Made by a program: the position numbers and the translations under genes. Of a stretch of 34,723 bases of DNA, positions 1 to 8,612 are shown in pieces (the first letter of the stretch is position 1; each line of letters starts with the position of its first letter). The stretch comes from Planctomycetota bacterium (lineage in GTDB: Bacteria; Planctomycetota; UBA11346), in NCBI GenBank assembly GCA_028280785.1, contig JANQLF010000307.1, positions 1 to 34,723 on the forward strand. Direction: 5' to 3'. The notes beneath the pieces were generated by a model. It was not told the DNA's origin. It saw only the letters and a program-made list of their open reading frames with translations, and searched no databases.

Positions 1-1
1 C

Positions 2-106
2 CTCACTGATAATCCAAGCTTTGATATCAACGGCTATTGGACGCGTTTAGCTAATGAGCCACAACGACGACTCGCTACACCAAAGCTTGCTCCAGCTTAT
101 TGCTAG
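2..106 (+). CDS. 3' end of an unidentified protein (partial)
   Basis: An open frame enters from the left edge and runs 34 codons to a TAG at 104-106. The visible tail has aromatic residues (NGYWTRL) and ends in PAYC. It stops one base before the converging sulfatase stop at 107, which fits the abutting 3' ends seen elsewhere in this window. Too little is visible to assign a family; neighbouring sulfatase and glycan genes suggest, but do not show, a role in the same pathway. Confidence 0.5.
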   Translation, partial: LTDNPSFDINGYWTRLANEPQRRLATPKLAPAYC

Positions 107-1582
107 CTAATCCAATAAATACTGTGGATTTGCTCGTGACCAAACTTCGTGGGGGCCGTAACCAACTTCGCGCCCCCACGGCGTCATGACTTGCAAACAC
201 TGTTGTTTTTCAGCAGCAGCAGTACTAACGCGTTCCGCTGTCCAACCATCAGCACCCAATAATCCATGTAATTCTTGAATTAATTCCTGATGCTGTGGTT
301 CATCAATGAGATTATGCTGTTCCTCTGGATCATCATCGAGGTTATGCAGCACTGCTTCCCAATTATCATACCAAATATATTTCCATGGACCGCGCTGAAC
401 CAGGCGACTGGTTGGCAGACCCATTAAATGTATCGCTAATTCTGAATAAATCGGACGCTCAGCCCACGCCGCTTGCTCCTGTAACTCGGGATCTGCTAAA
501 AGCGGTGTTAAAGCATCGCCATCTTGCAATGGTAACGACTGCGCTCCAGCTAATGCGCAGATACTCGGCGCTAAATCAACTAATGAACAGGTCTGCTTAA
601 TTTGTTGCGCACTTTTAATGTTTAAAAGGTCAGCATCTTCAACCTGCAAAGGCGCAATTATAAATGGCACACGTAATGACGGCCTAAAAAAGGTACCCTT
701 CCCTAACATGCCATGATCACAGGCGTGCTCACCGTGGTCAGAAGTATAAATAATTATCGTTGGTCCAGACAATTGTTCGGCAGCAGTGCAAATACGCCCG
801 ATAAAATCATCCGTCGTTTCAATTAAGGCCGCATAATTTGCACGGACCTTGCGCGTATTATCCGCACCAAAAGGATGACCACTGTGATCACTCACTAAAT
901 CGACATGCGGATGGGCATTTTCCGGCTTGCTAATGGGCTGGTCGTTTATTGCAGCTAAACGATCTTCAACAGTTTGGTATTTAGTTTCTTCGGCATTAAA
1001 CGGGTGATGAGGGCTGTACCAACCAACCGTTAAAAATAATGGGCGTTCATCGTCACGCTCTTGTATAAAGCGCTCAGCAGCATTAGTGACATCGTCATCA
1101 TAAGCCGTGACAAAATTATCGCGCGGTCCTGCAAGTTCGGTTGCCTTTTTTAAATTAGACATCGTCGCTGGTAAATCTTCCTGGTCGACTATTGGACCGC
1201 CTGCGTAACAACGACAAATGTCACCGACCAAGCGTTTTTCATAGCCATGACGTTGATCGGCACCATTAAAATGCATGCGTCCTGCTAGGACACTTTCATA
1301 TCCAGCTAAGCCTAAGCTGTGAGCAATGGTCGGAATATCACTGCTCAGTGAATGCTCGTTAATAGTGATATCATTTCGAAATGGTTGACGCCCCGTTAAA
1401 AATGACATGCGCGATGGTCCGCATAAGGGATAATTACAAATCATATCGGTAAAACTAACACCCTGAGCAGCAAGCTTATCCATGTGCGGCGTCTTGGCGT
1501 GCTCGTCACCTAAAAAAGACATCCAATCACCACGGTGCTGGTCACTAACTAATAAAATTATGTTGGGTCGTTGTTCGCTCAT
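107..1582 (-). CDS. Type I sulfatase, choline-sulfatase-like subgroup, cytoplasmic
   Basis: Type I sulfatases hydrolyse sulfate esters using a formylglycine made from Cys or Ser in C/S-x-P-x-R. Here the motif is CGPSR with Cys54 as the modified residue (91-aa-scale spacing from the N-terminal metal motif SDQHRGD at 13-19 is normal). A GRMHFNG segment with DQRHGYE resembles choline-sulfatase relatives, and a TSDHGEH motif supplies the other metal ligands. At 491 aa the length is usual. The frame extends 18 codons upstream, but I chose the ATG at 1582 because MSEQRPNIILL is the classical sulfatase start. No signal peptide is visible, so it should act in the cytoplasm on imported oligosaccharides or monosaccharide sulfates. 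Its substrate is not predictable from the sequence alone. Confidence 0.9.
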   Translation of the reverse strand: MSEQRPNIILLVSDQHRGDWMSFLGDEHAKTPHMDKLAAQGVSFTDMICNYPLCGPSRMSFLTGRQPFRNDITINEHSLSSDIPTIAHSLGLAGYESVLAGRMHFNGADQRHGYEKRLVGDICRCYAGGPIVDQEDLPATMSNLKKATELAGPRDNFVTAYDDDVTNAAERFIQERDDERPLFLTVGWYSPHHPFNAEETKYQTVEDRLAAINDQPISKPENAHPHVDLVSDHSGHPFGADNTRKVRANYAALIETTDDFIGRICTAAEQLSGPTIIIYTSDHGEHACDHGMLGKGTFFRPSLRVPFIIAPLQVEDADLLNIKSAQQIKQTCSLVDLAPSICALAGAQSLPLQDGDALTPLLADPELQEQAAWAERPIYSELAIHLMGLPTSRLVQRGPWKYIWYDNWEAVLHNLDDDPEEQHNLIDEPQHQELIQELHGLLGADGWTAERVSTAAAEKQQCLQVMTPWGREVGYGPHEVWSRANPQYLLD

Positions 1583-1764
1583 AAGCTGAGTATGCGTGAG
1601 CAAGAATCCATGCAATTCGACACAATAGAAACACACAAAATTTGCCAGGCTACTTAGTTACACGCAAACCACTTGTTTATGCCGATCACGTCAGGACAAA
1701 ATGAAGTTCACCCTGGGACATGCGCAGCACGGCCAATGTCCTAGTCTCTTAAACTGGAGATTGT

Positions 1765-2814
1765 ATGCGCGCATTATTTTGTCCTCAGCCAGGCTCTTTG
1801 GAAATTCGTGATATTGCCACACCGAGTGTCGGAGCAGGCCAGGCATTAATACAAGTCGCACGTGCATCGGTGTGTGGAACCGACATTCATAAATACAGAG
1901 CTGAACAAAGTGAAAAACTTGCTGATGGTTCTGATATGATTGTTGGTCATGAGCCAGCTGGTTGGGTAGCTGCAGTTGGTGAAGGCGTGACCCATTTAAA
2001 ACTGGGACAACGTGTTTTAATTGCTGGTGTTTTTAGTTGTGGTGACTGCCATTTTTGCAGACAAGGCTATAATACCTGCTGCGAAGTCAGTCGCTGCGGT
2101 TTGCATTGGGATCACCATGGCTGCAATAGCGATTACACCTTAATTCCTGCGCAAAACGCAATTGCCCTCCCCGATGATTTATCGTTCGATGTCGCTGCTT
2201 TATTAACCTGTGCCGGTGGTACGGCGATAACCATTAATCAAGAATGCGCCGTAACAGCCGATGATGTTGTTGGTATTATTGGCCTCGGCCCAGTCGGTTT
2301 ATCAACCTTATTATTAGCTAAAGCTTATGGCGCTAAAGTTATTGGTATCGATTTAAATGAAGAACGTTTAGCACTTGCTGATGATTTAGGCTGCGATGTC
2401 TGCATTAATGGGAATGATGGCGATGTCGTCTCCAGCGTTCACCAAGTCAATAATGGCCGTGGCTGTGATGTGGTTGCCGAATGCGTTGGTTTAGCCGCAA
2501 CACAAAAACAAGCGGTTGCTATCAGTCGCATGCGCACGCGCATTGGCTTTGCTGGACTCGGTACACAAAACTACGATGACAATATTGCACTCAGTTTAAT
2601 TGATAAAAGCATTCATGGCATCGGAATTGCCGCGACACCAATTAAATATTTTCGTCCCATGGTCGAATTAGTTGCCAGTAAACAATTGGCCTTCGATAAA
2701 ATGATTCACAGTCATTACCCACTCGAACAAGCCAGCGACGCCTTTGCGGCGATGGAATCCGGTTGTCGTGGTAAAGTCCTTATCGATATCGCTGATGAGT
2801 ATACGCCACTGTAA
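1765..2814 (+). CDS. Zinc-dependent alcohol/polyol dehydrogenase (MDR family)
   Basis: A 349-aa medium-chain dehydrogenase of the sorbitol/threonine dehydrogenase type, which oxidises a secondary alcohol with NAD(P)+. Catalytic zinc ligands are Cys37 in SVCGTD and His62-Glu63 in VGHEP. The structural zinc loop has Cys92, Cys95, Cys98 and Cys106 with the standard C-x2-C-x2-C-x7-C spacing. The Rossmann turn GLGPVG lies near residue 176 and is followed by an acidic residue (IGIDLN), favouring NAD+. A ribosome site CTGGAGA lies at 1754-1760. It is divergent from the upstream sulfatase and followed by the FG-GAP gene, so it probably oxidises a sugar, polyol or uronate intermediate of this locus. 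The exact substrate is unknown. Confidence 0.9.
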   Translation: MRALFCPQPGSLEIRDIATPSVGAGQALIQVARASVCGTDIHKYRAEQSEKLADGSDMIVGHEPAGWVAAVGEGVTHLKLGQRVLIAGVFSCGDCHFCRQGYNTCCEVSRCGLHWDHHGCNSDYTLIPAQNAIALPDDLSFDVAALLTCAGGTAITINQECAVTADDVVGIIGLGPVGLSTLLLAKAYGAKVIGIDLNEERLALADDLGCDVCINGNDGDVVSSVHQVNNGRGCDVVAECVGLAATQKQAVAISRMRTRIGFAGLGTQNYDDNIALSLIDKSIHGIGIAATPIKYFRPMVELVASKQLAFDKMIHSHYPLEQASDAFAAMESGCRGKVLIDIADEYTPL

Positions 2815-2879
2815 CATTGGTTCAGTTTTTATTAAATATTCCCTAGACTGGATCTGCACTGCTCAAGAATAGCGGCGCT

Positions 2880-4244
2880 ATGACTCAATTAGAAACTGCT
2901 TCAGAAATCCTCCGTTCACACCCGTTACCTATGAATGCCAACACCGTCAGTGTTATGGCTGTTGGTGACTTAACTGGCGATGGTCAACTTGATACCGTTA
3001 TTAAACATCTGCAAGATGATCGCATTTTCTTAACAGCTTGCTCACATGATGGCGAAACATTGTGGTCATTTGATACCGGACTCCCGGCGAAAGGCGGTTG
3101 GGATGGCAATCCGCATCACTGCCCCTTTGTATGTTGGGATATTGATGGTGATGGGAACATAGAGGTCGCAGCACATAGTGCCGGTGATGCCTGGAATAAT
3201 ATTGATAAAGATTTTTATGATGTTGGTGCAGCCACTGGTGAATCATTAGTTATTTTAGATGGCAAAACTGGAGCCATTAAAAACGCATGTGCCTGGCCTG
3301 CCTGGTGTCCACGCGTCATGATGACGGTTGCCCACTGTGATGGATGGGATCACGCACCTTCTTTAGTTATTTGCGACGAAACCTATGGCCGTGAAATTGT
3401 CACGGTTATTAACGGCAAGGATTTATCGACACGCTGGCGCCAAGTCCAACGCCGACCAGCGGGACACAATGTTGATTGCGCCGATGTCGACGGCGATGGC
3501 AAACAAGAAATTATTATCGGTGGCATTTGTTATAATCCTGATGGCAGCATTTTATGGGAAGCCGAAGACTTCGGTCACACAGACATGTCCAAGCCTGCGA
3601 AAATAAATCCAGACTTACCAGGCCTGCAAACTTATTATTTAGTTGAAAGCGGTAATCCCGGTGTCTATGTCGTCGACCACCAAGGTAAAACATTATGGAA
3701 AGAAGATTTTCGCCATGCTCACTTTGGGTGGATTGGTAAGCAAGATTCATTACTAAACGGTCTCCAACCACACGCCGCTGAAGATGGTCGCGCTGAATAT
3801 GGCGCTCAAGCTGCGGGCATGCGTGAATCTGATCATTTTCCAATTTATAACCATAAAGGCGAATACTGGTGTAAACTCAGTGATCGTCAGCGTAAATCAT
3901 ACGTCCCAGTTGCTTGGTGCGGTGATGGCTTAACTGATTTTATCGACCGTAAACAAAAACGCATCGTACGCATGAACCAAGATGGTGAAGAAACCATACT
4001 TTCAGAAATTCCAAAAGGATTGCGCATTGGCCGTAATTTAATTTGCTACGCTGAAGGTGATGATCAACGCGAAAGCATCATTACCATTGATGAAGAAACC
4101 AATGAATTAATAGTGCTGCGCTGTTCTCAGGCACCTCAGGAAAAAATAATTCCTAAACGCAGCAATGCTTACCGCCACGACCGCTCACAGACCGGCAGTG
4201 GTTATTATATGTACTGCGCGTTTCACCAAGGCTGGGACCATTAG
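2880..4244 (+). CDS. FG-GAP/VCBS beta-propeller protein related to PL11 rhamnogalacturonan lyases
   Basis: A 454-aa protein with repeated calcium-binding loops: DLTGDGQLD at 30-38, DIDGDGNIE at 87-95 and DVDGDGKQE near 202-210. Each is followed by a hydrophobic strand and a 'DGETLW' or 'DGSILWE' turn. This loop spacing and the LDGKTG turn recall the PL11 rhamnogalacturonan lyase propeller. It is shorter than typical PL11 enzymes (about 600 aa) and has no signal peptide, so a cytoplasmic enzyme or sugar-binding propeller is possible. It lies 65 nt after the dehydrogenase, probably in the same transcript, and abuts the converging AraC gene. No strong ribosome site precedes the ATG. I infer glycan processing; catalytic activity cannot be confirmed by eye. 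Confidence 0.7.
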   Translation: MTQLETASEILRSHPLPMNANTVSVMAVGDLTGDGQLDTVIKHLQDDRIFLTACSHDGETLWSFDTGLPAKGGWDGNPHHCPFVCWDIDGDGNIEVAAHSAGDAWNNIDKDFYDVGAATGESLVILDGKTGAIKNACAWPAWCPRVMMTVAHCDGWDHAPSLVICDETYGREIVTVINGKDLSTRWRQVQRRPAGHNVDCADVDGDGKQEIIIGGICYNPDGSILWEAEDFGHTDMSKPAKINPDLPGLQTYYLVESGNPGVYVVDHQGKTLWKEDFRHAHFGWIGKQDSLLNGLQPHAAEDGRAEYGAQAAGMRESDHFPIYNHKGEYWCKLSDRQRKSYVPVAWCGDGLTDFIDRKQKRIVRMNQDGEETILSEIPKGLRIGRNLICYAEGDDQRESIITIDEETNELIVLRCSQAPQEKIIPKRSNAYRHDRSQTGSGYYMYCAFHQGWDH

Positions 4245-5126
4245 TTATTGATCGCGCATGCGAAATTGATGCGGTGAACAATCATAGGCTTCCTGAAAAC
4301 GCCGCTGTAAATGTGCATCATCGGTAAAACCCCAGTTATGGGCGATTGCTTTAATTGGCTTTTCGGATTTTAATAATTCCTGCGCCACACCATTTAAACG
4401 AAAGCGCAATGAAAACTGCGCAAAGCTAATACCCATGACCCGTTGAAAATGCTTGCTGAAAATATTTCGGCTCATCGCACACGATTCGGCCGCCTTTTCT
4501 ACACTGACCGCATAGCGTGTCGAAAAAACTAATTCAATGGCTTGACTAATACGTGAAAAATAATCGCTACTGTCTTTTTGTTTTGCTTCACTTGGCTGCC
4601 AATCCTCACACATACACAGCAATAATTCTAATAAGACAAAGCGTAAACGCATTTTTCCCGGCGCTGATTCATCTGCTTCGGCGAGTATATCCTTACAACG
4701 CTGAGCAAGCGCAATGAGGTCGGGAATACGTTCCCGCGCTACTTGTGGCCGCTGTGCTGGCGCACAGCGAAATGGAGCGAGCCATGGAAAATGCGGGTCC
4801 TCTGGTAGACGCAACGAAGCCAGCAAGGGCGGCCAAATAGTCAGCACGAGGTCTTCGGTCCCCGGCTTGGTCACGCGATAACCATGCGGCTCACAAACTC
4901 CACAAAACCATATACCACCTGTACTTAGCGTATCTTCATGATCACGATAGAGTCGCTGCATCTCACCTGAAATGACCACCCCTAATTCCAGTGGATAGTG
5001 AAAATCAAAGCTCACATCAGTGCAGGTCTCATGCTCCGTACAATGGCCCTCAACCGGTCGCTCCTCCGAGAGCGATAAGTTCATCTGCTTAATGTCGCGA
5101 TTGTCCCAAGTCAGCTGCATGCACAT
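4245..5126 (-). CDS. AraC-family transcriptional regulator
   Basis: The C-terminal ~100 residues form the double helix-turn-helix of AraC/XylS regulators: KAAESCAMSRNIFSKHFQRV is the first helix pair, and IAHNWGFTDDAHLQRRFQEA plus CSPHQFR the second. The N-terminal ~170 residues look like a cupin-type sugar-binding domain (ELGVVISGEM, PHGYRV). The open frame reaches 5195, but its extension overlaps an inverted repeat that looks like an operator. I therefore prefer the ATG at 5126 (or 5120); neither has a clear ribosome site. It is divergent from the GH4 operon and likely activates it in response to a pathway sugar. The inducer is unknown. Confidence 0.88.
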   Translation of the reverse strand: MCMQLTWDNRDIKQMNLSLSEERPVEGHCTEHETCTDVSFDFHYPLELGVVISGEMQRLYRDHEDTLSTGGIWFCGVCEPHGYRVTKPGTEDLVLTIWPPLLASLRLPEDPHFPWLAPFRCAPAQRPQVARERIPDLIALAQRCKDILAEADESAPGKMRLRFVLLELLLCMCEDWQPSEAKQKDSSDYFSRISQAIELVFSTRYAVSVEKAAESCAMSRNIFSKHFQRVMGISFAQFSLRFRLNGVAQELLKSEKPIKAIAHNWGFTDDAHLQRRFQEAYDCSPHQFRMRDQ

Positions 5127-5141
5127 GATCGTACAAAACCA

Positions 5142-5195
5142 GTGCAAATATACAATGAAGGATTGGCCCGATACAACACGATGTATTTGCTGCAC
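5142..5195. promoter_or_regulatory. Candidate AraC-type operator (spaced inverted repeat)
   Basis: Left arm GTGCAAATATACA (5142-5154) and right arm TGTATTTGCTGCAC (5182-5195) are imperfect inverted copies: the right arm reads GTGCAGCAAATACA on the other strand. They lie between the divergent AraC gene and the GH4 operon. The right arm overlaps the -35 of the operon's candidate promoter, the usual position for an AraC-type activator. Assignment to this regulator is inference. Confidence 0.45.
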
Positions 5196-5215
5196 TTAGA
5201 TGCCTTAGCAATAAT
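5187..5215 (+). promoter_or_regulatory. Candidate sigma70-type promoter of the GH4 operon
   Basis: TTGCTG at 5187-5192 and AATAAT at 5210-5215 are separated by 17 bp. Transcription would start near 5222, leaving a short leader that carries GGAG just before the ATG at 5243. The weak -35 overlapping an inverted repeat suggests activation. Confidence 0.45.
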
Positions 5216-5242
5216 GGGCTCATCAATTATTCGGAGTGATCT

Positions 5243-6640
5243 ATGTCAGAGCACGAAAAAGTCGTCATGATCGGTGCTGGTTCTATTTCTTTTACGCGCG
5301 GTTTAATGCACGATATGATTTATCATAAATGGAATTGCACGATCGCTTTAGTCGACATCGATGAAAATGCTTTACGCATCATTGAACGTATCGTGAAAAA
5401 AATGGTCGAAAAATGCAAAGCCTCTATTCAAGTCGAAGCACATACCGATCGGCGCCAAGCATTAACTGATGCCAGTATTGTTATTTGCACTGTTGGCGTT
5501 GGTGGTCGACGTGCTTGGGAGCAGGACGTATTTATTCCTCGCCGTTACGGTATTTATCAGCCTGTCGGTGATTCGGTTATGCCAGGCGGTTCATCACGAG
5601 CGCTGCGCATGATTCATGCAATGATTGGCATTGCGCGTGATGTAGAAGAACTCGCACCGGATGCCTTGTTTTTTAATTACGGCAATCCAATGGCACCAGT
5701 ATGCAGCGCCGTTAATAAATCAGTTGGCATTCCGATGACTGGATTATGTCATGGTGTTTTTCATGTAGCCAATCATCTTGCAAAACTATTAAACATTGAT
5801 GAATCAAGACTCGACTATGACGCTGTCGGTATGAATCATTTAACCTGGTTCACCAAAGTCAGCATCGATGGCCAAGATGCCATGCCACAATTAATAGAAA
5901 AAGCTGATTATTATCTCAATACATTCATCAACGACAGTGAGCGCGGCAAATGTTTTGCCGAAGCAGGTACCTCAGAGGAGAATGATCAACAATTTAATCA
6001 CCCCCTCAGCTGGGAACTGCTGAAAACCTTTAAAGCCTTTCCAGCCGTGCTTGATCGCCACGTCATGGAATTCTTTCCGCAATGTTTTGCCAAAGAACAT
6101 TCCTATTACGGACAAACACCAGGGATCGATGCCTTTTCCTTTGAACAGTGTATCGAATGGGGTGATAAAGATTTCGAAAGAATGTGTAGCATTGCTGACA
6201 GCGATGACGATTTACCTGATTCCTTTATCACCTTCACCGGTGGTGAACACGAACAGGTTATTTCTATAATTAACAGCATTCGCAATGACGACCATGCTAC
6301 TTACTCAGTTAATTTACCCAACACCATCCAATTAGATAACGTCCCACAAGGCATCATTCTCGAGTCACCAGCACAAGCGACCAAGAGTGGCTTATGCCCA
6401 CAAGCCATGGGCAGCTTAGATGCCGGTATTTATGGAACTCTGGCTACTCGCTTTCAATGGGTTGAGTGCATTGTTGAAGCCGCGTTAAAAGGTGATCGCG
6501 ATTTATTTGTACAAGCACTGATTATTGACGGTGCGGTCACTTCGATCGACATGGCTTGCAATTTAGCCGACGATTTATTAGCAGCACAAGCTGCCTATCT
6601 CCCGCAATTTAAACAGCGCATCGTGGAGGCTGTTTCATGA
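5243..6640 (+). CDS. GH4 family NAD-dependent glycosidase, CHGV subgroup (alpha-glucuronidase-like)
   Basis: GH4 enzymes cleave glycosides by a redox mechanism needing NAD+ and a divalent metal. The Rossmann N-terminus is GAGSISFTRG (residues 11-20), followed by a VDIDE acidic strand end, CTVGVGG and the GDSVMPGG loop. Metal ligands are Cys169-His170 in GLCHGV and His199 in GMNHLTW. As established for GH4, CHGx marks alpha-glucuronidases, CHEV alpha-galacturonidases and CHSV alpha-glucosidases or galactosidases, so a uronide substrate is favoured. At 465 aa the length is normal. GGAG precedes the ATG. It opens the operon and overlaps the SIS gene by ATGA. No signal peptide is present, so it works on imported oligosaccharides. 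Confidence 0.9.
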   Translation: MSEHEKVVMIGAGSISFTRGLMHDMIYHKWNCTIALVDIDENALRIIERIVKKMVEKCKASIQVEAHTDRRQALTDASIVICTVGVGGRRAWEQDVFIPRRYGIYQPVGDSVMPGGSSRALRMIHAMIGIARDVEELAPDALFFNYGNPMAPVCSAVNKSVGIPMTGLCHGVFHVANHLAKLLNIDESRLDYDAVGMNHLTWFTKVSIDGQDAMPQLIEKADYYLNTFINDSERGKCFAEAGTSEENDQQFNHPLSWELLKTFKAFPAVLDRHVMEFFPQCFAKEHSYYGQTPGIDAFSFEQCIEWGDKDFERMCSIADSDDDLPDSFITFTGGEHEQVISIINSIRNDDHATYSVNLPNTIQLDNVPQGIILESPAQATKSGLCPQAMGSLDAGIYGTLATRFQWVECIVEAALKGDRDLFVQALIIDGAVTSIDMACNLADDLLAAQAAYLPQFKQRIVEAVS

Positions 6641-7674
6641 CCTCAATAACAGAACAAGAAATTCGCGGCCAAGCTAGTGTAATCGAGAACGCTGTTTCTA
6701 TTTTCGAACTACACCTTGATGCCATTAGCAAACTCTATCAGCAGCGTCAATGCACATCGATATGCTTTATTGGTTCTGGTTCCGGTTATTGCCTTGGCCA
6801 ATCAGCGGCACTCAGCATGCAGATCCACGGCGGTATCAATGCTCAGGCCATTCCTGCTGGTGACTTGCTCATGCATTTCGATAATTACGCACCGTTATTA
6901 AAAAATGCACTTGTCGTATGCAGTACACGTTCGGGTAGTACCAGCGAAGTACTACGCTGCCTCGAACTATGCAATGCCCATTTTATTCCAAGCATTGCAC
7001 TTTGTGGCAGCGCCGATGCGCCGATTAAACAACATGTCGATCTCTACATCGAATGTGCCGGCCTCGCCGAAGAATCTGTCTGTCAAACGCGCGCCATCAC
7101 CAGTTTTTATATTCTACACCTGATGCTTGCCGCTCATTTTGGTAAGCACGCACATATCATTAATGAATTACAGCAAACTATTGCCAATGCACCAACCTTT
7201 ATCGATCATTACTTTGATCAAATAAATAGAATAATTGAATTAAAACATTGGGAATCATTTATTGTATTAGCCGATGGTGAATTATGGGGCCTAGCTGATG
7301 AGGCATCAATGGCTGCGAAAGAAATGGCTCAGATTTACAGCAATACCTACCACGTCCTTGATCTCAGACACGGACCCATGGTTTGCGTGAATGAAAAATC
7401 ATTGGTATTGATGAATGGCATTTCTTCACACCAGGAATTACAAGATAATCTAATAGATGATATCACTAAGAAGGGCGCATCCATTATTAGCTTGGGTCCA
7501 AGTAGCTTTGAACAAACGGCATTGCATTTAAAAACACCTGCCCTTGTTCATCAAGCCGTACAAGGTGTCTATCTAATTGTTGCTGCACAACTAATTGCCC
7601 TGCATCTTGCCGAACAGCGTGATCTTAACCCAGATGCACCCCCTGCATTAAATCCTTGGATTGCCTTAGCATGA
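6637..7674 (+). CDS. Double-SIS sugar isomerase/deaminase (AgaS/GlmS-like)
   Basis: The 345-aa protein has two SIS folds, as in the isomerase half of GlmS and in AgaS. SIS1 (about 30-170) carries GSGSGY and STRSGSTSEV, the phosphosugar-binding loop. SIS2 (about 190-320) carries EMAQIYS and LRHGPM, a GlmS/AgaS signature, and the C-terminus NPDAPPALNPW resembles the NPD.PR segment of AgaS. Such enzymes convert aldose or amino-aldose 6-phosphates to ketose 6-phosphates, sometimes with loss of ammonia. GGAGG at 6625-6629 precedes an ATG that overlaps the GH4 stop. The neighbouring kinases and aldolase support a galactosamine-6-phosphate to tagatose-6-phosphate type step, but a different aldose phosphate is possible. 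Confidence 0.85.
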   Translation: MTSITEQEIRGQASVIENAVSIFELHLDAISKLYQQRQCTSICFIGSGSGYCLGQSAALSMQIHGGINAQAIPAGDLLMHFDNYAPLLKNALVVCSTRSGSTSEVLRCLELCNAHFIPSIALCGSADAPIKQHVDLYIECAGLAEESVCQTRAITSFYILHLMLAAHFGKHAHIINELQQTIANAPTFIDHYFDQINRIIELKHWESFIVLADGELWGLADEASMAAKEMAQIYSNTYHVLDLRHGPMVCVNEKSLVLMNGISSHQELQDNLIDDITKKGASIISLGPSSFEQTALHLKTPALVHQAVQGVYLIVAAQLIALHLAEQRDLNPDAPPALNPWIALA

Positions 7675-8612
7675 AACACTACGATATCATTAGTGTCGCT
7701 GACATGTGCGTCGATTTAATTGTTAGCGGTAATGTGCGCCCTCAATTTTCACAAATTGAACAATTAGTTGATCAGTATCATGTATGTATGGGTGGTTCGA
7801 CTAATATCTTTGCCAGCCAATATGCCAAGCTTGGCGGTAGCATTGCTGTTATTGGTAAAGTAGGACAAGATACTTTTGGTCATACGCTCCTCGACCAGAT
7901 CCAAGCATCAGGCATTAGAACTGAATTTATTCAACAAGATGAACGATTAAATACGGGTCTTGGCATTCATTTAGATGAAATTACCGATCGAGCTATTTTA
8001 ACATTTCTTGGCAGCATTGATGCCGTGCACCTGCATGATTTATGCGAATCGCACATCGAACGCTGCGATCATTGGCATATCGCTAGTTACTTTTTACTTG
8101 AATCATTACAAGCATTTTGGCCCGAGTGGTGTAGACGTCTACGCCAAGCAGGCAAAACGATATCATTGGATTCGAACTGGGCACCGGATGGTAATTGGGA
8201 ACAGGTCAAAGCACTGTTACCCCTTGTTGATGTTTTTTTACCTAATGAGCAAGAAGCATTAGCGATTAGTGGCTGTATTAACATTGAAGATGCAGCACGT
8301 TTCCTCGCGCAATTAACACCAACGGTAGTTATTAAATGTGGTGCTGATGGTGCCATTGCCTGTGTTCATGGTGAATTAACTCGCTGTTCTTCGCTGCAAG
8401 CAAGCGCACCAATAAAAGACTGCATTGGTGCAGGTGATAGTTTTGACGGCGGTTTTTTATACGCGTGGCTACGCAATCGCTCAACCCATGCCTGCCTGAG
8501 CTTAGCCAATGCTTGTGGCGTAGCGAATATTATTGGTACGGGTGGCTGTGAAACGCAGTTAGAACAAACAAGATTTCAGGAGCATCGTCATGATACTGTG
8601 CTGCTGTCCTAA
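7671..8612 (+). CDS. PfkB-family sugar kinase (ribokinase-like)
   Basis: A 313-aa carbohydrate kinase. The N-terminal substrate motif is MGGSTNIFASQYAKLGG with IGKVGQDTFG following, and the C-terminal catalytic signature DCIGAGDSFDGGF spans residues 250-262 with Asp256 as the base. I chose the ATG at 7671 because it overlaps the SIS stop as ATGA; the frame itself extends five codons further upstream. The N-terminus DIISVADMCVDLI is ribokinase-like rather than 1-phosphofructokinase-like. It therefore more likely phosphorylates the free sugar released by the glycosidase, leaving the bisphosphate-forming step to the next gene. Sugar specificity is not visible. Confidence 0.88.
   Translation: MKHYDIISVADMCVDLIVSGNVRPQFSQIEQLVDQYHVCMGGSTNIFASQYAKLGGSIAVIGKVGQDTFGHTLLDQIQASGIRTEFIQQDERLNTGLGIHLDEITDRAILTFLGSIDAVHLHDLCESHIERCDHWHIASYFLLESLQAFWPEWCRRLRQAGKTISLDSNWAPDGNWEQVKALLPLVDVFLPNEQEALAISGCINIEDAARFLAQLTPTVVIKCGADGAIACVHGELTRCSSLQASAPIKDCIGAGDSFDGGFLYAWLRNRSTHACLSLANACGVANIIGTGGCETQLEQTRFQEHRHDTVLLS

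Noticed and set aside
385-600. Open frame on + strand within the sulfatase
   Set aside because: Antisense to a well-supported sulfatase, no ribosome site and no recognisable composition.
1637-1764. AraC-type operator before the dehydrogenase gene
   Set aside because: A TTTGC/GCAAA pair and a GGACAT/ATGTCC repeat occur, but neither matches the repeat at 5142-5195 well.
3514-3843. 109-aa minus-strand frame inside the FG-GAP gene
   Set aside because: Shadow of the coding strand, His/Arg-rich with no ribosome site.
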